Part shown: positions 11,883 through 23,200 of the stretch, one piece after another
Numbering within the stretch: position 1 is the first letter of the stretch
Layout: every line of letters starts with the position of its first letter
Source of the DNA: Diploptera punctata
Lineage: Eukaryota > Arthropoda > Insecta > Blattodea > Blaberidae
Length of the DNA: 64,000 nt
Assembly: GCA_030220185.1 (NCBI GenBank)
Contig: JASPKZ010003438.1
Location: forward strand, 434,001-498,000
Direction: 5' to 3'
Made by a program: the position numbers and the translations under genes
Notes under the pieces: model-generated
Databases searched by the model: none
Seen by the model: only the letters and a program-made list of their open reading frames with translations
Told to the model about the DNA's origin: nothing

Positions 11883-12203
11883 TCGACGATTTGCAACAAA
11901 ACTAACTTTCGTCGTTAAAATTGGAAAGTTATAAAACATGTACTGTATTTCCGACATTTTGTCATAAAATCTTAGTTTGTTTTTTTAGCAATTAACCAAT
12001 GAATACGGGTAATAACTTCTATATTCTTTGTTTGCGCTGGCAAATTGCGTCCCGGATTCAAGAGATTTAAATACACGACGCGACATGTCAGCGCAAAATT
12101 TTTCGCGCCAGCAATTTGCGTTGTAGATAAACCACATCCATTTAAATACATGGGGAGCAATTTTTGCGCTGGCGCTTTGCGTCGTAGATAAACCATAGCA
12201 TTA
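11883..12203 (-). repeat. Right inverted arm
   Basis: Inverted copy of 10396-10712, ending CCATAGCATTA at 12203. Confidence 0.85.
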
Positions 12204-12449
12204 CTTCGCTGCAATAGCTACAAGTACGCTAGAGCGCTTTATTGCCCGCTGAATGGTATACTGCAAATAAAGCGCTTACACAGCGCTTTGGCCAATAAAT
12301 GCCCCCATTTTTAGCTTCTGATATTGTATTATTCGCTAAATAGTCACTCCAAATCCAATGCGAGCTTGAGTTTACTTTTGGACAAAATCACTCGCAACTT
12401 TGTCGCTCATATTTTTTTCAGAAAAACACAACCTCGTGTTGATAATTTT

Positions 12450-12560
12450 TATTTTATTCTGTAAGCTTGGAACATATCCCCTACAAACCATACAAATTAC
12501 CATTGCATATTCGTGGCGTATTTGCGGAACATATCCCCCGAATAAGGAGCTTTTACTGTA
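12450..12560 (-). mobile_element. Tigger/pogo-like terminal fragment
   Basis: Read on the minus strand it begins TACAGTAAAAGCTCCTTATT at 12560 and then matches the left end of the element at 55895, including the block around TATGTTCCGCAAATACG, for roughly 110 bp. The rest of the element was not found between here and the long-TIR element, though DNA at 12205-12450 may be decayed transposon. Confidence 0.65.
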
Positions 12561-12699
12561 CTTATAACCTTTTCTCCTTCTTAAAATGACACCATGTTTC
12601 ACAAACTGTAAGACTGGGTGAAAATAAAATAAAGGAGATAACTTGAATTTTAAAATCTTAAGCCACTAAAGTAATTTTAAAATAATTAAATATAATCAC

Positions 12700-12843
12700 C
12701 TTCGGTGTGAAGACATTTAAAACAAGACAATCTTCATCTCCAACATATTTAAATTCATTTGAAAAAGGAATAAACTGTGGGCACATATTTCCATCTTTGG
12801 TACAGTCCCTGATCCCATCCCAATGTTCTGCTGGCTGTGCTCT
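12700..12843 (-). CDS. Carboxylesterase, N-terminal exon (gene 2)
   Basis: A 144-bp exon encoding 48 residues, from RAQPAEHWDGIRDCT through NMCPQF to YVGDEDCLVLNVFTPK. This is the strongly conserved segment of the carboxylesterase/cholinesterase family (alpha/beta hydrolases that cleave ester bonds) that lies upstream of the oxyanion-hole region. Splice sites are good: TTTTACAG before the exon and GTGATT after CCGAAG. The frame starts and ends in phase 0. It lies downstream of the stop codon of the gene at 39166-51983, so it belongs to a separate tandem gene. Its other exons, including the catalytic Ser region, are not in the DNA I could recognise. A lone pseudo-exon is possible. Confidence 0.85.
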
Positions 12844-13206
12844 CTGTAAAACAAAAATAAACAATCAGATAAATTACTTCCTGATAACAGTATCTCAAAA
12901 TGATGGTAAATTTCAGAATAAAGCAATCAAAAGTCCATCACGCAGGAACTGCATAAACAAAGCGAATTCCTCAGCAAATCAAAGTTATCATTTTGCTGTT
13001 TACGGAATATATATTTCTTTTGTTAAATTGTAAAAGAAAACTCTATTTCCGATGCCAGTTTTTTTTAAAATGTCAGACTGCACTGAAAACAAATTATGCA
13101 CATCTGTAAGTTATTACTGAATTACATATTATTGTATAAATGATGCCAATTTAAATAATATATATTCACATTTCCATTAATTTATTAAAAATATTAAATA
13201 AATTAA
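12844..13206. other. Intron sequence, nothing recognised
   Basis: Presumed intron upstream of the esterase exon. AT-rich, no repeat recognised. Confidence 0.4.
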
Positions 13207-14015
13207 ATATTATGCATTATAGATACTCTTGACGTCCCAACTCCTTTCAAAAAACTTTAACTGAAAAAATATAAAATTATAATTCTACCAGTTATATTAT
13301 ATGGATATGAAACATGGACTCTTAACTTTAAGGGGCGATAGGAGATTACGAGTATTTGAGAATAAAGTTCTCAGAAAAATGTTTGGACCAAAGAGAGATG
13401 TTCATATAAAAGCACCGTTGAGGTTATGTAATTAGATGTTAATTATATATGTTTTTACCTGGTAAATCAGTCGTCCTCAACTAAGTTATTCAATTTCAGG
13501 TTATTCTAATATGGAGGCCTTTCGAAAACAATGTTAATTTCCAGTTAAAACGCAGAAGATGAAACATTGTTTTCGAAATGCCTCCATATTAGAATAACTT
13601 GAAGAAGTTTAATAATTTAGTTGAGGACGACTGCTTTACCAGGTAAAAAAATTATATAATTAACAAAGAGAGATGAACAGACAAATTAATGGAGAAGACT
13701 ACATAACAGAGAACTACATGGTCTTTATAGGAAGTCAGATATAATAAGAACAGTTATGTCTCGTAGATTGCGCTGGGCAGGACATGTGGCACGAATGGGG
13801 AATGAAAGACGTGCATGGAATCTTCTTGTTGGAAAACCAGAGGGAAAACGCCCAGTTGTTAGTCCAAGAATGAAGTGGGAGAATAACATTAACTATGATT
13901 TGAGGGAAGTAGATAATACAGGGGATGATTGGAAAACATTAGCTCAGGATAGGGATGTGTGTCCGTGCGGACATGAACCTACGGGTTCGATAGTGCCAGT
14001 GAGTTAGTTAATGTT
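13207..14015 (+). mobile_element. LINE family A, 3' fragment, split by a foldback insertion
   Basis: 5'-truncated copy starting in the post-RT region (ILPVILYGYETW-like) and running to the family's 3' end, GGTTCGATAGTGCCAGTGAG followed by TTAGTTA repeats. From 13756 the C-terminal motif is clear: RLRWAGHVARMGNERRAW, GRP-like R-KWENN and LREVD. It is interrupted near 13438-13660 by a palindromic insert. CAAAGAGAGATG occurs on both sides of the interruption (13389 and 13664). Confidence 0.85.
13438..13660. mobile_element. Palindromic foldback insert with TTAA at both ends
   Basis: Two arms of about 100 bp in inverted orientation: TTTTTACCTGGTAAA, then CGTCCTCAACTAAG and TCTAATATGGAGGC in the left arm, each found reversed in the right arm. 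The ends read TTAATTATATA inward on both sides, so TTAA may be a duplicated target. No coding capacity. Part of the arm (TTACCTGG...CGTCCTCA) resembles the loop of the palindrome at 46227-46354. Confidence 0.75.
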
Positions 14016-14097
14016 TCTTATAGGACACGTTGCCAATTTATGTGTTAATTGAAATGTATGGTTTTACATTACATGATGACCGCAAGATTAAACTTTT

Positions 14098-14510
14098 CAT
14101 TTTGGTGGACTAGTGATTATGCTCCTTGCCTCTGGTCCCGAGGGTCGTGGGTTCAAACCCGGCCGGGGTCGATGGTTATTTTAAGATGGATAAAATCCAA
14201 GGAGCAAGTCCTCCGGGAGGGACTTTAAGCCGTGGGTCCCGAGTCTGAAGATTTTCAGGCTCGTAAAAAATCCTTAAGCCTGAATAAAAAGGCCTCTAAG
14301 CAAAATTTACCGAATTTTCCCGTCCTAGTACTGCCTTGGTTTCCTAGACGTCAGTATGAGGCGGGAACGCTGACCACCGGCCACTCAAAAATGACATATA
14401 TACGAAAACAAGTGTAACTAAATTAGTATGGTTCAAATTCTTCCCTGTAGGGGGAGAGCGCCTAAATCTCTGTAAAGGGAAAACATGGGCTAACAATACA
14501 ATACAATTTT
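14098..14510 (+). repeat. tRNA-derived SINE, family 4 (copy 1 of 5)
   Basis: tRNA-like head GTGGACTAGTGGTTATGC (A box) and GGGTTCAAACCCGG (B box), followed by a body with GGGACTTTAAGCCGTGGGTC and a 3' part ending in the AAACATGGGCTAAC block. Other copies: 14826-15235 (inverted), 26390-26630, 31450-31770 (inverted) and 35325-35570. Confidence 0.85.
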
Positions 14511-14825
14511 GGTTTTCTGGTGAACCCCCACTTCTAATTTTATTATATTTTGCTGATATTTTTAGAATATCTTCATCGGTTTATTTTGATAGCATATTCT
14601 GAGTTTCGTTGGGAAACATCGAAATTGGCGACCTCTAGAGTAATTTTTAAATTTTTGTTTCAGATGAACTTGTGTACCTAATGGTCCGATTTTGCTGGTT
14701 AACGAACTATACCTTAATGTGTTTAATTAATTGCTATATGCGAAGTTTGGTTTCGATGAAATAAAAGTTGTGGCCACTAGAGCGTTAACACACACATGTG
14801 TGTGTATGTATATATATATGATATC
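14511..14825. other. Spacer between inverted SINE copies
   Basis: AT-rich sequence with a TG/TA microsatellite at about 14792-14822. No gene seen. Confidence 0.5.
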
Positions 14826-15235
14826 TTCTTCTTGTCTTGTAAGCCCATGTTTCCCTTAACAGAGATTTGATTTAGGTGCTCTCCCCCTACAGAGAAGAAT
14901 TTGAACTATGCTAATTTAGTTACACTTGTTTTCGTATAGATGTCATTTGAGTGGTCCGTTGTCAGCGTTCCGCCTCATACTGACATCTAGGAAACCAAGG
15001 TAGTACTAGGACGGGAATATTCGGTAAATTTTGCTTATAGGCTTTTTCATTCAGGCTTAAGGATCTTTTACGTGCCTGGAAATCTTCAGACTCGGGACCC
15101 ACGTCTTAAAGTCCCTCCCGGAGGGCTTGCTCCTTGGATTTTTTTTCATCCTAAAAAATTCATTAATCCCGGCCGGGTTTGAACCCGCGACCCTTGGGAC
15201 CAGAGGCAAGGAGTATAACCACTATGATATAATAA
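14826..15235 (-). repeat. SINE family 4 (copy 2)
   Basis: Inverted partner of the copy at 14098; head at about 15170-15235 with the reversed B box CCGGGTTTGAACCC. Confidence 0.85.
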
Positions 15236-15420
15236 GAAAAATAAATGTTTGGACGGGATTTGAACTCGGACCTCAGGAATGATACTCCAGTGCGCTACCA
15301 ATTACGCTACTAAGCAAATCTAGTACAACCATTTATTTGTCTTTATATGTATTCTCTATTACGAGAGGTATCGGGGAACTCGGTCCAGCTGCCATCTAGT
15401 TACTACTATTGTTATAAGCA
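15228..15420 (-). repeat. tRNA-derived SINE, family 5 (copy 1)
   Basis: On the minus strand a tRNA-like head is visible: TAGTAGCGTAATTGGTAGCG and GAGTTCAAATCCCGTCC, followed by AAGAAAAATAAA. The 5' flank (AACTCGGTC...CCATCTAGT) is shared with the next copy, so the two may be a direct tandem duplication. Confidence 0.7.
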
Positions 15421-15514
15421 TACTAAAGAGAATAATTTCACTTTATAGCAGTGACGCTTCTTTACTTCGATGTTATAATTAAATTTTTGACATTGAGCAA
15501 TGCAAAATTAATAT

Positions 15515-15705
15515 GACATGATAAGAAAAATAAATTCTTGGACGGGATTTGAACCCGGACTTCTGGACTGATATTCCAATGCGCTCCAATTACGCTACCA
15601 AGCAAATCTAGTACAAACATTTATTTTTCTTTACGTATATTCTTTATTACGACAGGTAGCGGGGAACTCGGTCTCCACTGCCATCTAGTAGCTCCTATAA
15701 CAAGT
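15515..15705 (-). repeat. tRNA-derived SINE, family 5 (copy 2)
   Basis: Same unit as 15228-15420 in the same orientation, with B box GGTTCAAATCCCGTCC reading well on the minus strand. Confidence 0.7.
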
Positions 15706-15839
15706 AAGCGAATTAAAGAGTATATATGGACATTTCTAGATTGGATCGGTGAAGATCTGTAAACATTTTCAAAAATCTTTTCGTGAAAACAACATCAATA
15801 GCTTCATTCCTTCAGAATTTGCTAAATTAAATTCGCAAG

Positions 15840-16340
15840 TAAATAGACATTAACATTTAAATTGTGTGGTCCTCAAATAAATTAGGAAAAGCTAAGAGCA
15901 AAGAAGATGTGGCCAATCTATAAAATGTACATATTGTTTTTTATAGTTTTGCTATTATTAACTAAAGTTAATAATATAGGCAATTTCTCAAAACATTGGT
16001 AAAGAAACCATTTGGAAAACGGAGAGAAAAAAATTACTTTGAACGTTTTCAAACAGCTTAGTGAATAAAATATCCTACATTAGTCTTTGAGGATGTGGTG
16101 AAAATAACAGCAGAATTTACAGGTGAGTCAGCATAGAGTTTATATTCTACTCGTAATGAAACTGTAAATAAACTATATTTATCGACATCATGGAAAAACC
16201 GTAAATGTCTGATCAGGTAGGCCTATATGTAATTTTTCGTCGCAAATAAATAAGAAATGGAGGAAGTTACAAATTATTGGTACCATTTTACCTTGTATTC
16301 ATTCTTATTTCCCTTAAAATGCACGTGGAGTAGACATATA
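15840..16340 (+). repeat. Dispersed repeat R2 (copy 1)
   Basis: Matches 27510-27810 over blocks such as TCTTTGAGGATGTGGTGAAAA and GAATTTACAGGTGAGTCAGC. No coding sequence. Nature unknown; the copy at 27 kb also lies beside a terminus of the TIR element described at 16898. Confidence 0.6.
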
Positions 16341-16897
16341 AACCTCATTTAAAAATGCGAAGACATTATGGCAGAGAACTAATTTCAGATTTTGGTGATT
16401 GGAGCTGCGTCTTAGAAGCCTCTAACAACAGCTCCCCGGCTCTGCCTGGCAGTAACAATGTATTTTTTTAAACCCGAGGGAGACAGTTGCCTTTGATGCC
16501 GCCTGTTAACTAAATTACTGAGCCAACTTTATTATGTACGTACAGTGACGTCAAAACTCGTAGTCCACTCGGTTTCATTCCTTGCATGTTTTATTATATC
16601 CATGCAAATGAATAAGTAAACAAACGTTATATTAAAACAAAAGAGTACTTAACTATTTTCACTGAAATCAACAGATGTAAATGCAGCTAATTTAATACAA
16701 CAGTTCACAACACCTTCACATTCCGATCGTGAATTGTCCAAAGAGATGAAAATTTTGCATGGTATTTGATAGTATATAACGAAGCGAGGTTGGGAAGTGG
16801 TTTTTAGAGAATTTAGGAAAAATGTTCAAAAACCGAGCGAAAACGAGGTTTCTAATTTCCGAGATTCTGTAAAACACTTCACAAACGTGCGTTGTAC
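16341..16897. other. Spacer, nothing recognised
   Basis: No gene or shared repeat recognised. Confidence 0.4.
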
Positions 16898-17043
16898 ATT
16901 ATTTTTTGCGCGATGGTGTTTTCAAAATAATACAAAATAGTAAAATAATAACATCTTTGTTGGAAATATTTGCGTTCATTATAGACAATTGACTAACGTT
17001 AACAGTGTGGGCAATGTATTCACGTAGACTTTCACGGCCGGAG

Positions 17044-17190
17044 TTGCTATGATGATCTTGATGAAAGTTTTCGGGCTGTAGGCCGTGGTCGTGAGGCTTG
17101 TAGTTCCCTGACGTTTCGCCAAAGACTGCGTCTGGCATCCTCAAGGGTTGTCTTGAGACAACCTTCATCAAGATCATCATAGTGTGGGCA
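17044..17190 (-). repeat. Hairpin carrying a hammerhead-like motif (family 2, copy 1)
   Basis: Outer arms ATGATGATCTTGATGAAAG and its reverse complement at about 17163-17181 enclose the ribozyme-like core and the block CGGGCTGTAGGCCGTGGTCG. A second copy of the inner part is at 24245-24355. Confidence 0.75.
17104..17150 (-). ncRNA. Hammerhead-like motif, C3 lost (family 2)
   Basis: On the minus strand: TTGAGGA (17144-17138) where CTGANGA is expected, stem II GCCAGAC...GTC..TGGC, then GAAACGTC (17117-17110). Stem III is only AC/GT, self-complementary and without a loop, as in hammerheads that work as dimers. CCCT can pair with AGGG as stem I if C3 is taken as deleted. Loss of C3 should abolish normal activity. 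Confidence 0.5.
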
Positions 17191-17850
17191 ATGTTTATTA
17201 CTTGAAACAACAGGAGGCCTTGAGAACAATTATTGATAACATGGCCGCAAGTACGTATTTATTGTTTTATACTTGTTTCAAATAAAGTTCAAGTTTCGTT
17301 TTAAAAAATAAAATGCGTGATTTGTTTTCGTAATCATGTATAGTAACACTACATTTTGGATATTTTCTGTATAGGTCCTATACATTCTATTTGCGAACGT
17401 GTAAGTAGACATAGAAAGGGCACTGGTTTTACCTCACCAAAGTGGTTGTTGTATTGTTGTAAATGTAATATTACAGCTTATAGTTATTTAGGTTGGCAAC
17501 CCCGAAATGTAGGAAGTTGATCTTTTCAAGTAATGGTCCCCATTGCTGGTAAGTACAACAAAACGCACTATCGCGCAAAAAATAATATTCAAGGGAATGA
17601 ATTAAAAATACGGTCTTATAGCACCAGAATTACTTGTTCTTGATTTTTTGTTTATTGTTGTGAATTATAGCTTTTCTTCTGTATTTACTAATATATGGCC
17701 TATTCCTTCGTAAGATTTTTTAACATTTTTCAAACAATTTTATAACATTATTTGACAATTTTTAAGTAGGCTATTTATTAAATACGCAAATCACAACATT
17801 ATGACACTGTTAGACAATATTGTTGATGCCTGACTGGCTATTTTCTCCAC

Positions 17851-18200
17851 AGAGTATCCATCCAATGCTGGTCTGGCCCGAGGGGTATGTCCTTTTCAAC
17901 TGCACTCATAGCATTTTCATACCATCGCGTTGCAGCTTTACCTAGGGAATTATATGTGTGGTAGCTTTCCGTTTGCTTTTCCACACTTGGGTGCGAATGA
18001 TTGGTGATGATAAGGATGATGATGATGGTTCGGATGATTTTCGGGAACGGTTGGGACCTAAGCTTCCTGAGATTCGTCTTAAACAAGTGACGGAATAAAC
18101 CCGAGAAACACTTCACCCCCAAGCAGCCTGTTCCCGACCGGGAATCGAACCCGGGCCCGCTGCGTGACAAGGCAGCACGCTACCTGGCGCTCCTAGACGC
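17851..18200 (-). repeat. tRNA-derived SINE, family 3 (copy 1)
   Basis: Minus-strand head: GTGCTGCCTTGTCACGCAG and GGGTTCGATTCCCGGTCGGG, with an anticodon region resembling tRNA-Asp(GUC). The body contains TTCCGTTTGCTTTTCCACAC in reverse and ends near CATCCA at 17855. Other copies: 32971-33290 and 33780-34175. Confidence 0.85.
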
Positions 18201-18215
18201 ACAGCGTTGGACTCC

Positions 18216-18815
18216 ACAGGAGTATCTTAACTAATTTATAGAATGGTATTTTTTAGTAAAAATCTTAATGACAGTCTAATTATTTTGATTAGCGTGTGTT
18301 TATAAAGTTCAGCCATATTTCGGTTAGATTTTAATAGGCTACTAAATGATTTCGGTGAGAAGAACTGACATACATAACTTCAAAGAAATCATATCCTACA
18401 CTTACCATGAAACCTTAGATTCCCAAACTGGCAGGCGTGCGCAGAAGGAATGTCCATGAATCTCCCAAAATAGTCTGTTACTGGGTGCTCACTTCTGGAA
18501 GATGTTAGAGTTGGCACCTTAGATTCGCCCCTTGTGTCAAATTTCCACTATAATTTCAATCGCTCCGAACAAATCCATCTCTTGCTAGAATCGCCATCAT
18601 CATCACCATTCTCCAGAACTCCATGTCTCTTCAAGAAATTTTCCTGTAAAATTATATTTACATTCTAGCATTGTAGGACTAAACATCGTTTCACAACAAT
18701 TAATTTACCTTCTATTCAATCATTTTTTAAAAAACTGTTTACTTAAATAACCTTTGCATTCTGTCCATGTCAAAAAAGGCATACAAGAACTCAAAAAAAT
18801 CCTAAATGTATCACG
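18216..18815. other. Spacer, nothing recognised
   Basis: Around 18390-18610 the sequence is less AT-rich but gives no open frame with recognisable similarity on either strand. Confidence 0.35.
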
Positions 18816-18819
18816 ACTT

Positions 18820-20110
18820 AAAACAGTAAAACTCCCTTGTTCAAAGCGGAACTCGCATGGGACCAATTTTTTCTCTTCTCCCTCCTTTACAAGATTCCGC
18901 ATTATAAAACAACACCAGCAAAATTAGTCAATCTTAGATTATGAAGCCTACCGTAATATGTATGTTTATGCACCTTGGATTAATTATTGTAGTTCCGCCT
19001 TCCGCTGTCGTGAAAGTCAAGTATCGTATGTCATGGACCAGTTCGACGGATCGGAAACGTGGCCGAATAGACACAGTCCCGTTTTGATCAGCGTTTAAAA
19101 TATCGACTCGTAGGATCGTATCCCGAAATTAAAATATACAGTTTCGGTTTTCCGCTCACTGACTATACTTTTTGTCCACATCCCTTTCATCTCCCAGCCA
19201 ATTTCATTCCACACTACACTTGTGTTCGTCTTTTTAAAACTGTACACAACCAACCTGAATATGCCTTGAAATCGTTATTCCCTGTGGGATACTAGCACTT
19301 GCTTGTGACTTTAGAGCATTCGGAGCTCCCCGAATTTGGGAGGATAATTTCACTCGCGGACTCGTAAAACAGTCTCCACACCCATCGTTTGATTTCTTCA
19401 TTTTTTATCTTTCTGCCTCAATTTGAAACCATTTACCTTGCGTCCATTCATTGATTTTTCCTTTGTCTTATAAAATCTCATAAACTTTGGGTTTTTTTTC
19501 CACATTTAAATGTAATAATTACTTCCCATACTGAGAGTTTGTCCTTTTTTTTTTCTTTCAACACCCCCCACTTCTTCACTCCGCCGTGCCTCTTCCGACG
19601 GGGGCTTTCACTTTTTGGTTTAATGACAATGATACATACGATTTAGCCAGCGTTATTTTTTAAATTCAGAACGCTACCTGTGAAAGATACGCACACAATC
19701 GGTCTCAGATCTTTAACTAATTTAAGATTTTACAGTGCACTAATTATTTGTGAGATAGGTATAACTCGTCAAATACTTGTTAAACGAATCTGTATTTCGC
19801 AAAATATATGTGCAGTGAGGCCGAAAGAAAATTCCAGATACAGGTAGACACTCTAATTCTCCCGGCGTACAGGAATCATCACTTATTGTTAATTCGCCTA
19901 ATGGGAATTCAATGACGTGGAAAATAATTTATTTTCCTATCTTTCCGCCTTATAAACTTTTTTCTTAAATTATGTAGAAATATACTTCCGTTTCCGCGTT
20001 GGACAGATTCCGTTTTATACAAAATAAATACACGTAAATTACTATTATTTTGCCGGGACAAATAAATTAGTTCACATTGGACAGATTTCCGCATTATTTA
20101 TTTAATATTT
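18820..20110 (-). mobile_element. Tigger/pogo-like DNA transposon, remnant 2
   Basis: Inverted relative of the copy at 33525-35000: shared blocks include GGCCTCACTGCACA, TGAATTCCCATTAGGC and the terminal GGGACC...AACAAGGGAGTTTTACTGT. The transposase frame is beyond recognition except for short stretches. Near 19990-20090 the terminal region appears twice (CGGAATCTGTCCAA and CGGAAATCTGTCCAA). Confidence 0.7.
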
Positions 20111-20704
20111 AATATATTGATTTAGCCTGGTGGAGTTAAGACCATGTGGCCTTTTCTTCCACTCACCAGGACAAACATATGTTTACATATAAATACAAAA
20201 AATTTACCATGAAGTACGCTCATACTAAACAATAGATTATTCTCGTCCACATTGACGTAATAAGGTACATGCTATACAATAAAATGAAATATCAAATAAA
20301 ATTAATTAAATGAATAGAATGAATATAGAATTTCGTTCCGTGCGGTTCCGGATTAAAACAAGTTTTAACTGGTAATACAATAATACTAACAAATTGTTTA
20401 TGTGGGCTATTTTACACTGATGAGAGCAATTGTTTATATTTCGCAAAAACAAAATCTCTTTGATAATTGTGGCTGAAAGTTTGCATAGAAAGGCACGTAT
20501 TGCATTAGATGCGCCAGTTTCATTTACTCTTTGAAAGCTTTGTCTTCTAATCAATTATGATTTTATATAACAGGTGCGTCTATGTCAAACGAGAAAGCTC
20601 GTCCTGATGCTAGCGTTTTAAAATTCATAATCATCAAAGTTTTGAGACAACACCCCTCAATGGTGGTTTGCAAATGAATTACCTCAAGTGATCATTCTTT
20701 TCAT
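20111..20704. other. Spacer, nothing recognised
   Basis: AT-rich, no recognised feature. Confidence 0.4.
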
Positions 20705-21315
20705 AGTAACTAACTCACTATTATTATCAAACCCGTAGGTTCATGGCCGCACGGGACATAAGCCTAAAGCTCTCTACGCATAGCTATCCTGAGCTAATGT
20801 TTTCCAATCATCCCCTTTATAAATCTACTTCCCATTGGCAATCAATGGTTACAATATTTGTTCTTTTTCACCTCCATCTTATGTCAAGAAGCTTGCATGC
20901 CCCATTCGTATCACATGTCCTGCCATCGCAATCTACGAGACTTAACTGTTTTTGTAGTTTAACTGATAATAAATTCTCGTTATTTCAGTCAAAATCAGGT
21001 TTATTATTATCAATATAACTGTATCAACTGCTCCCAGGGAATAATATAAAGGGATATTGAATAGTAACTGTTCTTAATATAACTGGTTTCCCATAAAGAT
21101 ATTTTAGCTACCTATTATGTAATTATTCTCCATTTGCCTTCTCTTCATCTCTTTAGTCCAAAATTTTTCCCAAGGACTTTATTCTCAAATATTCCTAATA
21201 TTTTCGCTTCTCATAAAATAAGAGACCATGTTTCGTATCCATATAATACAGCGGGGAGAATAACTGTTTTATATAGATTATTTTCAATTTAACGATTTTT
21301 TGGAGTAGTTGGAAA
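20705..21315 (-). mobile_element. LINE family A, 3' fragment with internal insertion
   Basis: Reverse of the family A C-terminal region, from the 3' tail AACTAACTCACT at 20706 through the WAGHVARMG-coding block (20895-20950) to the CETW-coding block near 21225. The match is interrupted at about 20965-21090 by unrelated AT-rich DNA. Full of substitutions and indels. Confidence 0.75.
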
Positions 21316-21579
21316 GACTATAGTCTGTCCGTGAAATGTGTAGAGAAATTCGCCAGCTTTCCGATAACACATATTTTTCGCTTGAATCTCATGTGCGTGA
21401 GTAATATCATGTGATCTATTCTCCCTCCTGCACTTCCTTCCGCGGCCTCATTGGTCGCGCATTTTTCCCGCATCCTGCGTAGATGGATTATTTCGATCAG
21501 TTCCTCTACAGATTCTACGAACAGACTATAGAGTTCCTGTAATGCACAATAGCATACATTTTCAGAACTGAATCAAGCT

Positions 21580-22600
21580 TTAATTTATTTGTGCATATAT
21601 TAACTCAATATAATAAACTAATAATAAAATGCATGGAAAACACAACAATGGCAATAAGAGGCCTGCTGGATACAACCAAAGATTTTTATATGCAATATAA
21701 CTGCATATATTTAATAAATAGGATCTTCTTGGTGATAAAATTGTATTACACAAAGTCAATAAAAACCCAAACCTCCAATTAAAAAAATTAAAAGTGCCAA
21801 CGCGTTTAAAGACTTGATATTGACTAAAGACAAAACTGAAAACCAGATAAAAACAAACTACAACACACAACAAATAACATTTGACTTTATAGAAGTAATC
21901 CTCCTCTCTTTTTAATTAACGAAAAGATGGCGCTGGCTAGAAAAGGGCCCCTCTCGTTATTCATAATTTTATCTTTGTTTTTATAAATTTCTAAACTTTC
22001 AAGGACGTCAAGGAATTTGAAACTAATGACCGATGTAACCAGCCTGAGATTACTTTTATCAACAATGTGACCGTGATTAGAAATATATTGAGCAACTCCA
22101 GATTTATCTATTCTATTCAATCTAAAATGCCCATTGTTCTTCTTATTCATAATTTGTAGGATTTTCATCCTGGGATTTTTAATAGGATGAAAATGCTCAT
22201 TAAATCTGATTAAAATAGATCTTGTTTGTCCAACATACTTCTTATCACAGTTTTTATACCCGAACTCATATATACCGGATTTAAAATAAAATCAACTTCA
22301 TCCTTAGGATTTCCGAGAATACTATTTAACGACTGACCGAAAATATAAACTAATTTAGTATCTAATCCTTTAAAAATCTTGCTCAAACCTCTAGTTAAAG
22401 AGGGAGCATACGGTATAGTTACAAAATTAACCTTATTGTTAATAGCAGAATGGAAGGTCGTGAAATCATTAATCTTTTTTTTTTTAATTTGAATTTTGGA
22501 AGTAAATTATCGTAAGTAATGTCACGAGTAATTTCCAAATTATCTAGAGAAACTGGAAATCAAGAGTGGCATTTGTTAGGACTATTTAACGAATAAAATT
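21580..22600 (-). pseudogene. Penelope-like element (family PLE-B): RT tail, GIY-YIG endonuclease and 3' tail
   Basis: On the minus strand, from about 22480, the coding end of a Penelope-like retroelement: VTIPYAPSLTRGLSKIFKG (the RT-endonuclease connector), then GIYEFGYKNCDKKYVGQT (the GIY-YIG catalytic signature, with R and EH further on) and GHFRLNRIDKSGVAQYISN. GIY-YIG nucleases fused to a telomerase-like RT are diagnostic of Penelope elements. The frame has at least one shift near 22270-22290. Downstream non-coding DNA to 21580 includes AAACGCGTTGGCAC, which matches the tail fragment at 25430. Most of the RT is missing; the 5' side ends at repeat R50. Confidence 0.85.
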
Positions 22601-23200
22601 AAGCTGTTTACTCACAATTCATTATTTAACTACAGTTATTTTAAATTAAAATATTAATATATTTAATGTAAACGCCGATGTTTGAAAACAAATGAGAAGC
22701 GATTGTTATGCTTGCTCATCACTGCAACCAGATCATATTATTTATTGCCAAAGGATCGCAATATTATAAGAATGCACCCTAGTGGAGAAATTTATAACCA
22801 AAATTATAGGTATTAATTAATTTCTGATGTCCTATAATGTAAATGTGTCAATTATATTTTTCTGTAACGTTATTTCCTGGGAAATAATTTATTTAAGAAA
22901 GTACAAACAGTGTTTTTTATGGTATAATCAATTGCTACAAATGTTTTTTATATTATCTCTATTATCTCCCACAAGCACTATCAGGTGACATTCGTGCACT
23001 ATATATACAATCTGGTAGCCACATGCATTTACTGCAAAATAATGCTATGACCTATTCAGAATGTTAAAAAGGAGGAGCTTGATTTAAAGTGATAAAATTA
23101 AACTGATAAAGTCGAGGTGAAAAATGACAGTGATTGGTTGTAAATCAAAATTCATTGACTCTCATTTGGGGCATGAGTCAATAATATTTTCATTAAATGC
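22500..23200. repeat. Dispersed repeat R50 (copy 1)
   Basis: Similar for about 700 bp to 49500-50235, with blocks such as GGACTATTTAACGAATAAAA, CAATCTGGTAGCC and CATTTGGGGCATGAG. It abuts PLE-B at the left and may be the 5' part of the same element. No ORF. Confidence 0.7.

Larger units (their letters stand above)
10396..12203. mobile_element. Element with ~317-bp terminal inverted repeats, possibly PIF/Harbinger-like
   Basis: The left arm 10396-10712 and right arm 11883-12203 are inverted copies, both starting TAATGCTATGGTTTATCTAC and differing by small indels. They are rich in GCGCAAATTGC-like internal motifs. Between the arms lie a captured LINE fragment and AT-rich DNA. A reading near 11690-11770 (FRFSPEQFYQVLNLIEDEI) resembles the N-terminal part of Harbinger nucleases, which is the only hint of class. 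No target-site duplication is evident at the arm ends. Confidence 0.65.
16898..17586. mobile_element. Non-autonomous element with 21-bp inverted termini
   Basis: The left end ATTATTTTTTGCGCGATGGT and the right end (17566-17586) are reverse complements with one mismatch over 21 bp. A further right-hand terminus occurs at about 27330-27350. The interior carries the hammerhead hairpin at 17044-17190 and no ORF. It could be a MITE with a Penelope-derived insert. Confidence 0.5.

Noticed and set aside
18390..18610. Possible host exon in a less AT-rich stretch
   Set aside because: Every frame has stops and no recognisable protein segment.
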